Position numbers and translations under genes: made by a program
DNA from: Flavobacterium croceum DSM 17960
GTDB lineage: Bacteria > Bacteroidota > Bacteroidia > Flavobacteriales > Flavobacteriaceae
Assembly: GCF_002917885.1 (NCBI RefSeq)
Contig: NZ_PQNY01000016.1
Coordinates: 1 to 64,000 of the forward strand
Direction of reading: 5' to 3'
Length of the DNA: 64,000 bases
Shown: piece by piece, positions 7,703 to 17,078 of the stretch
Layout: the number at the start of each line of letters is the position of its first letter
Position numbering within the stretch: position 1 is the first letter of the stretch
Notes under the pieces: model-generated
Told to the model about the DNA's origin: nothing
What the model saw: only the letters and a program-made list of their open reading frames with translations
Database searches by the model: none

Positions 7703-9502
7703 ATGCACGCTTCATTAGAACTTCAAATACAAACATTACCCGATAACCCTGGTGTATATCAATATTACGACAAAGAGGGTAAAATTTTATATGTAGGTAA
7801 AGCAAAAAATCTTAAAAAAAGAGTTTCTTCGTATTTCAATAAACATCACGATAATGCCAAAACCAATGTGCTGGTTCGCAAAATTGTTGAGATAAAACAC
7901 ATTGTAGTGGCTACCGAAGCCGATGCGCTTTTGCTTGAGAACAATCTTATAAAAAAACTACAACCACGCTACAATGTATTACTCAAAGACGATAAGAGTT
8001 ATCCGTGGATATGTATAAAAAAAGAACCTTTTCCGAGAGTGTTTTCTACCCGCCGTATGGTAAAAGACGGCTCGGAATATTTTGGGCCTTATACCAATTT
8101 TAAAGTAGTACATACGATACTCGATTTAATAAAAGAGTTGTACCCTTTGCGAACGTGTAATCTCGATTTAAAGCCATCCAACATTAATTCAGGTAAGTTT
8201 AAAGTATGTTTGGAATACCATATTGGTAATTGTAAAGGCCCATGTGAAGGTTATGAAACACAAGAAAACTACGAAAAACATGTAAGAGCTATTCGAGAAA
8301 TTTTAAAAGGAAATTTTAAAGACAGTTTGCGCGATTTTAAAAAAACGATGCAAGACTATGCCCTAGAAATGCAATTTGAAGAAGCTCAAAAAATTAAAGA
8401 AAAAATAGAAGTTCTTGAAAATTATCAAGCTCGTTCTACGGTTTTTAATCCTAAAATAAACAACATAGATGTTTTTTCTATTGTTTCAGATGAGGCTATG
8501 GCTTACGTGAATTTTCTACAAATAGCACACGGAGCTATTATTCGTTCGCATACATTAGAATTAAAGAAAAAACTAGACGAAACCGATGAAGAATTATTAG
8601 AATTGGCTGTGGTAGAATTGCGAGAGCGGTTTCATTTAACAGCCAAAGAAATCGTTGTGCCTTTTGCTATAAATTTGGGTGAAAATTTAAAAATTACAGT
8701 ACCACAACTCGGCGACAAAAAGCAAATACTCGATTTATCTACTCGAAACGCAAAATACCATCGATTGGAACAACTCAAACAAATACAAATTGTAGATCCA
8801 GAACGGCACACCAACCGTATTATGGCACAAATGATGAAAGACTTGCGTCTTACTGTAGAACCTCGCCATATTGAATGCTTTGACAATTCGAATATACAAG
8901 GAACAAACCCTGTTTCGGCATGTGTGGTTTTTAAAGACGGAAAGCCAAGCAAAAAAGATTACCGTCATTTTAACATAAAAACGGTTGAAGGGCCAAACGA
9001 TTTTGCCAGTATGGAAGAAGTGGTTTACCGTAGATATAAACGTCTACTCGATGAAAACGAACCCTTGCCTCAGCTTATAGTTATCGATGGAGGTAAAGGG
9101 CAACTATCATCGGCTTTAAAAAGTTTGGAAGCACTTAATCTTCGTGGTAAAATAGCAATTATAGGTATTGCAAAACGGCTAGAAGAATTGTTTTATCCAG
9201 GTGATTCAGTACCCTTGTATCTTGATAAAAAGTCAGAAACATTAAAGGTTATTCAGCATTTGCGTAATGAAGCCCACCGATTTGGTATCACATTTCATAG
9301 AGATAAACGCAGTAAGTCTGCCATTCAAACTAGTTTGGAAACCATACCTGGCATTGGCGAAAAAACAATGCAAATCTTAATAAAACACTTTAAAAGTGTT
9401 AAAAGAATTAAAGAAGCCTCCGAAAGTGAAATTTCTGAAGTAGTAGGTGTTTCAAAAGCCAAAAAAATTTCCGAATTTTACAAAACAAATTCTCAACTAT
9501 GA
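7703..9502 (+). CDS. uvrC: Excinuclease ABC subunit C
   Basis: Dual-incision nuclease of nucleotide excision repair, acting with UvrA and UvrB in the cytoplasm. The N-terminal GIY-YIG domain is clear (NPGVYQYY and KILYVGKAKNLKKR, residues about 14-45). A UVR motif that binds UvrB (FEEAQKIKEKIEVLE) lies near residues 225-240, the RNase H-like nuclease domain follows (IECFDNSNIQG, LIVIDGGKGQ), and helix-hairpin-helix motifs close the protein (IPGIGEKTMQILIKHF). The 599-aa length is normal. Its stop overlaps the next start as ATGA, which indicates coupled translation with the patatin gene. Confidence 0.97.
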   Translation: MHASLELQIQTLPDNPGVYQYYDKEGKILYVGKAKNLKKRVSSYFNKHHDNAKTNVLVRKIVEIKHIVVATEADALLLENNLIKKLQPRYNVLLKDDKSYPWICIKKEPFPRVFSTRRMVKDGSEYFGPYTNFKVVHTILDLIKELYPLRTCNLDLKPSNINSGKFKVCLEYHIGNCKGPCEGYETQENYEKHVRAIREILKGNFKDSLRDFKKTMQDYALEMQFEEAQKIKEKIEVLENYQARSTVFNPKINNIDVFSIVSDEAMAYVNFLQIAHGAIIRSHTLELKKKLDETDEELLELAVVELRERFHLTAKEIVVPFAINLGENLKITVPQLGDKKQILDLSTRNAKYHRLEQLKQIQIVDPERHTNRIMAQMMKDLRLTVEPRHIECFDNSNIQGTNPVSACVVFKDGKPSKKDYRHFNIKTVEGPNDFASMEEVVYRRYKRLLDENEPLPQLIVIDGGKGQLSSALKSLEALNLRGKIAIIGIAKRLEELFYPGDSVPLYLDKKSETLKVIQHLRNEAHRFGITFHRDKRSKSAIQTSLETIPGIGEKTMQILIKHFKSVKRIKEASESEISEVVGVSKAKKISEFYKTNSQL

Positions 9503-11748
9503 AAGCCTTTATACAAGCCATAAGCCATAAAACAAATATCTCATATTTTTTTAAGTACAGGCTTTGGTTTGTGTTCTTTTTTTTAATTCCTTTTCAATTG
9601 GTTTCTCAAAATACAATACAGAAACCCAAAATAGGCGTTGTGCTTTCGGGCGGAGGAGCCAAAGGTTTTGCACATATTGGAGTGCTTAAAGTAATAGACT
9701 CATTAGGAATAAAAGTAGATTATATTGGCGGAACAAGTATGGGTAGTGTTGTGGGCGGACTTTACGCTTCTGGCTACACAGCCAAGCAAATAGATTCGCT
9801 ATTTCATGAAATAAATTTCACAGAACTTCTTCAAGATTATATCCCTAGAAAATCTAAAAGTTTTTATGAAAAAAGAAACGATGAGGTGTATGCCATTACT
9901 TTACCGTTTAAAAAATTCAACCTTGGATTACCTTTAGCCTTATCCAAAGGAATGTACAATTACAATTTGCTTACAAGATTGTTGCATCCCGTACATCATA
10001 CAACCAATTTTAAAGAACTACCCATTCCGTTTGTTTGTGTGGCTACTGATATTGAGAAAGGAAAAGAAATAGTACTCGATAAAGGGTGTTTGCCACAAGC
10101 AATATTGGCAAGCTCGGCTTTTCCTAGTTTGTTTTCACCTGTAGAAATAGACGGTAAAATGCTTATTGATGGCGGTGTACTTAATAATTATCCTGTAGAG
10201 CTGGTAAAACAAATGGGTGCAGACATTATTATTGGTGTAGATGTGCAAGACAATCTAAAAGACAGAAACGAACTTAAAGACGCTACGAGAATATTGGTTC
10301 AAATATCCAATTTACAAATGATAGAGTCGATGAAGAACAAGATTAAACAAACCGACATCTACATCAAACCTGATATTTCTGCCTACAATGTTGTTTCTTT
10401 TGATGATGGTGCAAAAATTATTCAAGCAGGAGAATTGGCTGCCTTACAACATATTCAACAACTTAATATTTATTCGAATATAAATTATAAAAAAACGCCT
10501 CTTAAAAAAGAGTCTGATAGTATTTGGATAAACAAAGTGTCTATAAATGAACTCCGAAATTATACACGAGCTTATGTTATGGGTAAACTTGGATTTAAAA
10601 CAAAAAACAAGATATCCTACACTCAATTGGTAGACGGTATAAATAAACTTAATGCAACGCAAAATTTTCGATCTATATATTATCAATTAAATGATAACAA
10701 CAACAATGATGAACTAAGCATAACACTTCAAGAAAGTAAAATAAGAACTTTTCTTAAGTTTGGATTGCATTATGATGGGCTGTACAAAAGTGGAATACTT
10801 ACCAATATCACCCAAAAACGATCATTATTTAGAAACGATGTAATAAGTTTAGATGTTATATTGGGAGATAATTTTAGGTACAATCTAGATTATTATATAG
10901 ACAATGGTTTCTATTTTAGTTTTGGAGTAAAATCTAGATTTAATCAATTCAACCGCAATGTTGCAACCGATTTTAATAACGGCTCTACTTTTTCTCAATT
11001 AGGAATAAACACCTTAAATATTGATTTTCAAGATTTTACAAATCAAACCTATGTACAAACCATTTTTGCACAAAAGTTTCTTATTGGAGCAGGTTTAGAG
11101 TGGAAACACATTAAATTGAAATCCAATACATTACAAAGTTCAGCACTATTTGAAAATAGCGATTACGGAAGTGTTTTTGGGTATTTAAAATACGACTCGT
11201 TCGACAATAAATACTTTCCTAAAAAAGGATGGTACTTAAATGGCGATTTACAATCATACCTTTATTCTACAAATTATACCGAAAAATTCAACCGATTTTC
11301 TATCGCGAAAGCAGAAACAGGTATTACAAGAACTTTTTTTAAAAAAATCAATTTAAAATTTCAAACAGAAGCAGGATTGGCTTTTGGAGAATCAAGTGTT
11401 CATTTTATGGACTTTATATTAGGAGGTTACGGTTATATGCCAATTAATAATTTTAAACATTTCTATGGTTATGATTTTGTGTCAATTGCATCAGATAGTT
11501 ATATCAAAACAGCCCTGACTTTTGATTTTGAATTTTACAAAAAAAACCACATAAATTTTAGTGCAAACTTCGCCAATGCCGAAAATGGTTTGTTTCAAAC
11601 AGGCAACTGGCTATCAATACCAAAATATTCGGGATATGCTTTTGGATATGGCTTAGAAACCTTTATTGGTCCTTTAGAAATTAAGTATAGCTGGTCTCCA
11701 GAATTACCCAAAGGATATACTTGGTTTGGAGTAGGTTTTTGGTTTTAA
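9499..11748 (+). CDS. Patatin-like phospholipase with C-terminal Omp85-type barrel
   Basis: Predicted outer-membrane or secreted lipase of the PlpD/RssA-like group. A hydrophobic signal segment ends near residue 35 (FFLIPFQLVSQ). The patatin domain shows the oxyanion glycine loop (VLSGGGAKGFAHIGVLK), the nucleophile elbow GTSMG with Ser80, and the DGG dyad partner Asp224. The part after about residue 400 is rich in alternating beta strands and ends in a phenylalanine (WFGVGFWF), typical of a BamA/surface-antigen barrel. It overlaps uvrC by four bases; the functional link to repair is unclear and may be only shared transcription. Confidence 0.9.
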   Translation: MKAFIQAISHKTNISYFFKYRLWFVFFFLIPFQLVSQNTIQKPKIGVVLSGGGAKGFAHIGVLKVIDSLGIKVDYIGGTSMGSVVGGLYASGYTAKQIDSLFHEINFTELLQDYIPRKSKSFYEKRNDEVYAITLPFKKFNLGLPLALSKGMYNYNLLTRLLHPVHHTTNFKELPIPFVCVATDIEKGKEIVLDKGCLPQAILASSAFPSLFSPVEIDGKMLIDGGVLNNYPVELVKQMGADIIIGVDVQDNLKDRNELKDATRILVQISNLQMIESMKNKIKQTDIYIKPDISAYNVVSFDDGAKIIQAGELAALQHIQQLNIYSNINYKKTPLKKESDSIWINKVSINELRNYTRAYVMGKLGFKTKNKISYTQLVDGINKLNATQNFRSIYYQLNDNNNNDELSITLQESKIRTFLKFGLHYDGLYKSGILTNITQKRSLFRNDVISLDVILGDNFRYNLDYYIDNGFYFSFGVKSRFNQFNRNVATDFNNGSTFSQLGINTLNIDFQDFTNQTYVQTIFAQKFLIGAGLEWKHIKLKSNTLQSSALFENSDYGSVFGYLKYDSFDNKYFPKKGWYLNGDLQSYLYSTNYTEKFNRFSIAKAETGITRTFFKKINLKFQTEAGLAFGESSVHFMDFILGGYGYMPINNFKHFYGYDFVSIASDSYIKTALTFDFEFYKKNHINFSANFANAENGLFQTGNWLSIPKYSGYAFGYGLETFIGPLEIKYSWSPELPKGYTWFGVGFWF

Positions 11749-11792
11749 TAGTTGTTTTTTTGTAAATAGTTTAAAAAATTAAACAAAAAAGT

Positions 11793-11800
11793 TATATTTG
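11793..11800 (+). promoter_or_regulatory. Promoter -7 element of the permease gene
   Basis: TATATTTG matches the Bacteroidota TAnnTTTG box and lies 28 bases before the ATG at 11829, a normal distance. No convincing -33 TTTG is seen at the expected spacing. Confidence 0.45.
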
Positions 11801-11828
11801 AACAATTAATCAACTAAAAACATTGTAT

Positions 11829-13307
11829 ATGTCTATTTGGAAAAGGAAATCTATAACGCAATTATTAGCAGAAGCCTCAGATTCTGAAAAAGGACTAAAA
11901 AGAACATTGACAGCATGGTCATTGGTGGCTTTAGGTATAGGTGCAATTATAGGAGCAGGATTATTTGTTCGAACTGCTACAGCTGCTGCTCAAAATGCAG
12001 GCCCATCAGTTACTATAGGATTTATAGTTGCTGCCATAGGGTGTGCACTAGCAGGACTTTGTTATGCAGAACTCTCCTCATCAATTCCAATTTCGGGAAG
12101 TGCATACACTTATACCTATGCTACTATGGGAGAATTATTAGCATGGATTATAGGTTGGGATTTAATATTAGAATATGCCGTAGGTGCAGCTACAGTAGGA
12201 ATTGCTTGGAGTGAATATTTGAATAATCTACTGGTCAATGTTCTCCATGTAAGCCCCATTCCTTATGAATGGTGCCACTCTCCTTTTCAGCATTCGTCAG
12301 ATGGTGTATCAGGAATTATAAATCTTCCAGCATTATTTATAGTTGCTATTATAAGTTTACTATTAATAAAAGGGACTCAAGAATCTGCCTTTGTAAATGG
12401 GCTTATTGTTGTTACAAAAGTAGCTATTGTAATTATGATTATAATTTTTGGATGGCATTTTGTTAATCCAGTAAACCATACTCCTTACATACCAAAACCA
12501 TCTGTCTACACAGATTCACATGGGGTAGGACATAGTTATGGTGGTATTATGGGGATTTTAGGTGCAGCGGGTACCGTTTTCTTTGCCTTTATAGGTTTTG
12601 ATGCTGTTTCTACTGCCGCACAAGAAACTAAAAATCCTAAAAAAGATATGCCTATAGGAATATTAGGATCGTTAGTTGTTTGTACTATTCTTTATATACT
12701 TTTTGCCCATGTACTGACAGGTGTAGCAACAGTTGAAGATTTTAGAGGAGAAGGTGGCGAAGCATCTGTAGCCTATGCAATTCAGAAATATATGGTGGGT
12801 TACAAATGGTTAGCTGATTTTGTAACCGTTGCTATTTTAGCAGGATTTTCTTCTGTGATATTGGTAATGCTTTTAGGACAATCTCGAGTTTTTTATTCTA
12901 TGGGTAATGATGGTTTGCTGCCAAAAGTATTTAGCGAAGTGCACCCAAAATTTAAAACACCGTACAAAGCTAATTTAATTATTTTAATAATAGTAGGGCT
13001 CTTTGCAGCTTTTGTTCCAGGAGACATAGTGGGAGATATGACAAGTATAGGTACTCTATTTGCTTTTATCTTGGTTTGTATTTCAGTTATTGTTCTTAGA
13101 AAAAAAGAACCAGATATGCCACGTGAGTTTAGAGCACCATTATCTAATCCTTCCTTTCCTCTCGTTCCTATATTGGGAGTAGGCGTTTGTCTAGCCATGA
13201 TTTATGGTTTAGGATGGACCAATTGGGCAAGACTTTTAATTTGGCTTGCTATAGGATTAATAATTTATTTCACATATGGCATTAAAAATAGTAAACTAAA
13301 CAAATAA
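11829..13307 (+). CDS. APC-family amino acid permease
   Basis: Inner-membrane amino acid transporter of the cationic amino acid transporter (CAT/YfnA-like) group. It has about 12-13 hydrophobic segments. The first contains the family signature GIGAIIGAGLFV with helix-breaking glycines that bind the substrate backbone, and later segments include FFAFIGFDAVSTAAQE. The 492-aa size is usual. ATG at 11829 is used rather than a TTG two codons upstream. The substrate cannot be read from sequence; closeness to the tyrosine and tryptophan catabolic genes hints at uptake of an amino acid, but it ends in its own terminator and is not in one operon with them. Confidence 0.9.
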   Translation: MSIWKRKSITQLLAEASDSEKGLKRTLTAWSLVALGIGAIIGAGLFVRTATAAAQNAGPSVTIGFIVAAIGCALAGLCYAELSSSIPISGSAYTYTYATMGELLAWIIGWDLILEYAVGAATVGIAWSEYLNNLLVNVLHVSPIPYEWCHSPFQHSSDGVSGIINLPALFIVAIISLLLIKGTQESAFVNGLIVVTKVAIVIMIIIFGWHFVNPVNHTPYIPKPSVYTDSHGVGHSYGGIMGILGAAGTVFFAFIGFDAVSTAAQETKNPKKDMPIGILGSLVVCTILYILFAHVLTGVATVEDFRGEGGEASVAYAIQKYMVGYKWLADFVTVAILAGFSSVILVMLLGQSRVFYSMGNDGLLPKVFSEVHPKFKTPYKANLIILIIVGLFAAFVPGDIVGDMTSIGTLFAFILVCISVIVLRKKEPDMPREFRAPLSNPSFPLVPILGVGVCLAMIYGLGWTNWARLLIWLAIGLIIYFTYGIKNSKLNK

Positions 13308-13313
13308 TTTAAC

Positions 13314-13347
13314 AAAAAAATCCCAAATGTATGTTTGGGATTTTTTT
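13314..13347 (+). terminator. Terminator of the permease gene
   Basis: AAAAAAATCCCAAA (13314-13327), a six-base loop and TTTGGGATTTTTTT (13334-13347) form a perfect 14-bp stem seven bases after the permease stop. Confidence 0.9.
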
Positions 13348-13503
13348 GTTTAACAAGCAAACTTTTCCGATATTTGTTTATTAAATATCAGAATTTTTCT
13401 AAAAAGTAATGAAAAACTGGATTAATTTACCCATTCTACTAAAATACCTCATAAAACGAAATCCTGAATGAGAATGTTTTATGTGTCTAATTGTTTATGC
13501 AAA

Positions 13504-13567
13504 AATTAGTCAATTTTTTCAATACAATTTCTCAACGACACTTTTCCAATTGGCACATTGACTAATT
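13504..13567 (+). promoter_or_regulatory. Inverted repeat in the hmgA leader
   Basis: AATTAGTCAAT (13504-13514) and ATTGACTAATT (13557-13567) are perfect 11-bp inverted repeats 42 bases apart, ending 24 bases before the hmgA start. The loop holds the palindrome CCAATTGG (13546-13553). Farther up, GATATTT and AAATATC (about 13371-13391) form a second dyad. These could be operator sites or an mRNA leader structure. No clear -7 box was found in this 284-base gap. Confidence 0.35.
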
Positions 13568-13591
13568 ATTTAATTATTTAATTTTAAAATT

Positions 13592-14746
13592 ATGCCTATT
13601 TATCATAAACTTGGTACTATTCCACACAAACGTCATATACAATTTCGTAAACCAAACGGAGATTTGTATTATGAGCAATTGTTTGGTACGGTTGGTTTTG
13701 ATGGTATGTCTACCAATATGTACCACGAACAAAGACCAACACAAGTAAAAGAAATAAGAAATCAATACTCAGTTGCTCCAAAAATTGCAAAATCCAATAA
13801 TATTCAATCGTATAGATTAAGAGGGTTTGAAGTTCCTGCGGCAGATGATTTTTTAGAAAGCAGGAAAATTGTTTTAACCAACGCCGATTGTCATATTGTT
13901 TTGGCGGCACCTAGACAATCTACAACAGAATATTTCTATAAAAATACAGATTCAGACGAGGTTATTTTTATTCATAAAGGAACAGGTAAACTACGAACCA
14001 TGCTTGGAAATTTAGATTTCAAATATGGTGATTATCTCGTTATTCCTCGCGGAATGATTTATAAAATAGATTTTGACACCACAGACAACCGTTTGTTTAT
14101 AGTAGAATCGCACAGGCCTGTATACACTCCTAAACAATACAGAAATTGGTTCGGACAATTATTAGAACATTCACCATTTTGTGAAAGAGATATACGTCGT
14201 CCCGAAGAATTAGAAACCTATAATGAAAAGGGAGATTTTTTAATCAAAATTAAAAAGAAAGACGAAATATTTGACATGATTTATGCTACACATCCATTTG
14301 ATGTTATAGGATATGACGGATACAACTACCCATATGCTTTTTCTATTCACGATTTTGAACCCATTACAGGACGAATTCATTTGCCACCACCCATTCATCA
14401 AACATTTGAAACCGATGCTTTTGTAATATGCTCTTTTGTGCCTCGTTTATACGATTATCATCCACAAGCAATACCTGCACCTTATAATCATAGTAATATA
14501 GATGCAGATGAGGTTTTGTATTACGTAGACGGTGATTTTATGAGTAGAAACGATATCGAAGCAGGGCATATCTCATTGCATCCTGCAGGTATACCACATG
14601 GGCCACACCCAGGAGCAGCCGAGCGCAGTATAGGAAAAAAAGAAACGCTAGAACTTGCTGTAATGGTCGATACTTTTAAACCTCTTATGGTTACAGAAGA
14701 GGCTATGAAAATTGCCGATGAAAAGTATTACCAATCGTGGTTATAA
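13592..14746 (+). CDS. hmgA: Homogentisate 1,2-dioxygenase
   Basis: Iron-dependent enzyme that opens the homogentisate ring to maleylacetoacetate in tyrosine breakdown. The 384-aa cupin-type protein has the metal-binding region near the C-terminus, with histidines and a glutamate in PPPIHQTFE and GIPHGPHPGAAE, and the N-terminal YEQLFGTVGFDG segment typical of this family. It sits directly before hppD, whose product makes homogentisate, so the pair covers two consecutive steps. No fumarylacetoacetase or maleylacetoacetate isomerase is in the window. The start codon is the first ATG after the structured leader. Confidence 0.93.
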   Translation: MPIYHKLGTIPHKRHIQFRKPNGDLYYEQLFGTVGFDGMSTNMYHEQRPTQVKEIRNQYSVAPKIAKSNNIQSYRLRGFEVPAADDFLESRKIVLTNADCHIVLAAPRQSTTEYFYKNTDSDEVIFIHKGTGKLRTMLGNLDFKYGDYLVIPRGMIYKIDFDTTDNRLFIVESHRPVYTPKQYRNWFGQLLEHSPFCERDIRRPEELETYNEKGDFLIKIKKKDEIFDMIYATHPFDVIGYDGYNYPYAFSIHDFEPITGRIHLPPPIHQTFETDAFVICSFVPRLYDYHPQAIPAPYNHSNIDADEVLYYVDGDFMSRNDIEAGHISLHPAGIPHGPHPGAAERSIGKKETLELAVMVDTFKPLMVTEEAMKIADEKYYQSWL

Positions 14747-14791
14747 AAAACGCAATGTTAGAGATAAATAAAACACACAATAATTAACATA

Positions 14792-14837
14792 AAATCCTAT
14801 TGCCCCTAGTAGGATTTCCTCTCAAAGAGGATAGGGG
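14792..14837 (+). promoter_or_regulatory. Mutually exclusive hairpins over the hppD start
   Basis: AAATCCTA (14792-14799) pairs with TAGGATTT (14810-14817). Alternatively CCCCTA (14803-14808), in the loop of that stem, pairs with TAGGGG (14832-14837), enclosing a small hairpin TCCTCT/AGAGGA (14817-14831). TAGGGG lies six bases before the hppD ATG, where a ribosome would bind. The two folds cannot coexist. The motif may also be a copy of a short interspersed genomic repeat. Confidence 0.45.
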
Positions 14838-14843
14838 AAGATT

Positions 14844-16001
14844 ATGAAAGAAATAAAATCGGTAGAGTACGGACTCGAAAAAATATTTGAAGGAGCGCAA
14901 GATTTTTTGCCTCTTTTAGGAACAGACTATGTAGAATTTTATGTAGGAAATGCTAAACAAGCTGCACATTATTATAAAACAGCATTTGGTTTCCAATCAT
15001 TTGCTTACAAAGGACTTGAAACAGGCTCACGCAATGAGGTAAGTTATGTAGTAAAACAAGATAAAATAAAACTCGTTTTAACAACCCCCTTAAATAGTAA
15101 TTCTCCTATAAACGAACATTTAAAAAAGCACGGAGATGGCGTAAAAGTAGTAGCGCTTTGGGTTGAAGATGCTCGTTCGGCTTGGGAAGAAACCACAAAA
15201 AGAGGTGCAAAATCGTATATGGAGCCTACCGTAGAAAAAGATGAGCATGGCGAAGTAGTGCGTTCGGGTATTTATACGTATGGAGAAACGGTACATATTT
15301 TTGTAGAAAGAAAAAATTACAACGGAGCTTTTCTTCCAGGATATATGGAGTGGAAATCAGATTATAACCCAGAACCATTAGGGCTCAAATATATTGATCA
15401 CATGGTGGGCAATGTAGGTTGGGGCGAAATGAACCAATGGGTAAAATGGTACGAAGATGTTATGGGATTTGAGAATTTCCTTTCTTTTGATGACACTCAA
15501 ATACATACAGAATATTCAGCCCTAATGAGTAAAGTAATGAGTAACGGAAATGGCAGAATAAAATTTCCAATAAACGAGCCTGCAGAAGGAAAGAAAAAAT
15601 CGCAAATTGAAGAATATTTAGATTTTTATGAAGGTTCTGGAGTGCAACATATAGCAGTTGCTACAGACGATATTATAAAAACAGTAGCGGGATTAAAAGC
15701 GCGTGGCGTAGAATTTTTACCACCACCACCACAAGCCTATTACGATGATATACCAAGACGGTTAGGTACACACATGAGTATGATGAAAGAAGATATTAAA
15801 GAGCTTCAAAAACTATCTATTTTGGTAGATGCAGACGAAGAAGGTTATTTATTACAAATTTTCACAAAACCCGTAGAAGATCGCCCGACTTTATTTTACG
15901 AAATCATTCAAAGAATGGGAGCAAAAGGATTTGGCGCAGGTAATTTTAAAGCTCTGTTTGAATCAATAGAAAGAGAACAAGCATTGCGAGGAACATTATA
16001 A
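14844..16001 (+). CDS. hppD: 4-hydroxyphenylpyruvate dioxygenase
   Basis: Converts 4-hydroxyphenylpyruvate, the transamination product of tyrosine, to homogentisate, the substrate of the upstream hmgA product. The protein has two VOC (glyoxalase-fold) halves. Probable iron ligands in the second half are His in DHMVGNVG, His in GVQHIAVAT and Glu in FYEIIQRMG near the C-terminus, and the tail GAGNFKALFESIE is the family signature. Its 385 aa is typical. The 97-base gap from hmgA carries competing hairpins that may tune its translation. Confidence 0.96.
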   Translation: MKEIKSVEYGLEKIFEGAQDFLPLLGTDYVEFYVGNAKQAAHYYKTAFGFQSFAYKGLETGSRNEVSYVVKQDKIKLVLTTPLNSNSPINEHLKKHGDGVKVVALWVEDARSAWEETTKRGAKSYMEPTVEKDEHGEVVRSGIYTYGETVHIFVERKNYNGAFLPGYMEWKSDYNPEPLGLKYIDHMVGNVGWGEMNQWVKWYEDVMGFENFLSFDDTQIHTEYSALMSKVMSNGNGRIKFPINEPAEGKKKSQIEEYLDFYEGSGVQHIAVATDDIIKTVAGLKARGVEFLPPPPQAYYDDIPRRLGTHMSMMKEDIKELQKLSILVDADEEGYLLQIFTKPVEDRPTLFYEIIQRMGAKGFGAGNFKALFESIEREQALRGTL

Positions 16002-16110
16002 AAACGCTTTAATTTTTCATTTTATTAAAAAATAGACTTTTTTTAAGCTGTTTTTTGTGTTAAAAATGTTAAAGTTTGATTTTTATTGAATAAAATTTAA
16101 AAAACCAACT

Positions 16111-16232
16111 TAAATTTGCACACTCAAAACAAAAAGGGATACCTTTTTATTTTATATAAGTTTTTCATAATTTATAGTTTTTTGGTTGGTTAATAGCATA
16201 AAAACTCCGTCAATATTTGATGGAGTTTTTTT
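16111..16232 (+). other. Gap after hppD: possible promoter and two hairpins
   Basis: No gene is seen between hppD and the DUF3108 gene (about 305 bases). TAAATTTG at 16111-16118 matches the -7 consensus. It is followed by a short hairpin, AAAAAGG/CCTTTTT (16131-16148), and a strong intrinsic terminator at 16200-16232 (14-bp stem with one G-T wobble, three-base loop, T run). A short RNA of roughly 25 or 110 nt could come from here. Alternatively the two hairpins are only the terminators of hppD. Confidence 0.4.
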
Positions 16233-16247
16233 GTTTTAATACATTTG
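16216..16247 (+). promoter_or_regulatory. Promoter of the DUF3108-kynA group
   Basis: TTTG (16216-16219), a 20-base spacer and TACATTTG (16240-16247) match the Bacteroidota -33/-7 consensus exactly. The -33 box lies inside the terminator hairpin of the preceding unit. The predicted start is near 16253, about 54 bases before the ATG at 16307, and AAAGAGAG before the ATG may aid ribosome binding. Confidence 0.6.
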
Positions 16248-16306
16248 GAACAAAAATTGCAATACAGTTATAGAATATTTAAAAATTAATAACAAAGAGA
16301 GTAATT

Positions 16307-17077
16307 ATGAAAAAGATATTATTATTAGCCTTGGTTTTTATAACTGTTAGCTTTGACCAGCAAAGAGAATTACCGTATCAATCAGGAGAATGGTTTAAAT
16401 TTCGAATTCATTATGGTTTGGTTACAGCGGGTTATGCAACATTAGAACTTAAAGAAGAAAACAAATTTGGAAAAAAAGTATTCCATGCTATAGGTAATGG
16501 CTATACTACAGGTATGACAAAATTATTTTTCAAAGTAAAAGACAATTACGAAAGTTATTTTGACAAAGTAACAGGAAAACCATATCAATTTGTTAGAGAA
16601 ATAGACGAAGGAGGTTATACAAAAAATCAAGAAGGCTTTTTTAATCAAGATAAAAACACTATCTTAGTAAAAGATTATAAAAACAATACCAGCAAAACTT
16701 TTTCTACGCCCGAAAACATTCAAGATATAGTTTCTACATTTTACTACTTAAGAAATCATCCAAATGTTGATAAACTTAAAGTAGGAGAATCGATAGCTGT
16801 AGATATGTTTTTTGACGATGAAACCTATAAGTTTAAATTAAAATTTATGGGTAGAGAATCAATAGATACTAAGTTTGGAGAAGCAAAAGCTTTAATATTT
16901 AGACCTTTGGTACAGTCTGGTAGAGTTTTTAAAGAAGAAGAAAGTTTAACCGTTTGGATTTCTGACGATGATAACAAAATACCTTTGCGTATTAAAGCTA
17001 GCTTGGCTGTAGGTTCCTTAAAGGCCGATTTAGAATCGTTTAAAGGATTATCCAATCCGTTTTATGTGAAAAATTAA
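16307..17077 (+). CDS. DUF3108 exported protein
   Basis: 256-aa protein with an N-terminal hydrophobic signal (ILLLALVFITVSF), then a beta-rich domain (GEWFKFRIHYGLVTAGYATLEL) that I recognise as DUF3108. The family is found in the envelope of many Gram-negative bacteria and has no established enzymatic role that I can name. Predicted periplasmic. It is the first gene of a run with kynA one base downstream, followed closely by an M23 lipoprotein and pgi. No catalytic motif was seen. Confidence 0.8.
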   Translation: MKKILLLALVFITVSFDQQRELPYQSGEWFKFRIHYGLVTAGYATLELKEENKFGKKVFHAIGNGYTTGMTKLFFKVKDNYESYFDKVTGKPYQFVREIDEGGYTKNQEGFFNQDKNTILVKDYKNNTSKTFSTPENIQDIVSTFYYLRNHPNVDKLKVGESIAVDMFFDDETYKFKLKFMGRESIDTKFGEAKALIFRPLVQSGRVFKEEESLTVWISDDDNKIPLRIKASLAVGSLKADLESFKGLSNPFYVKN

Positions 17078-17078
17078 C

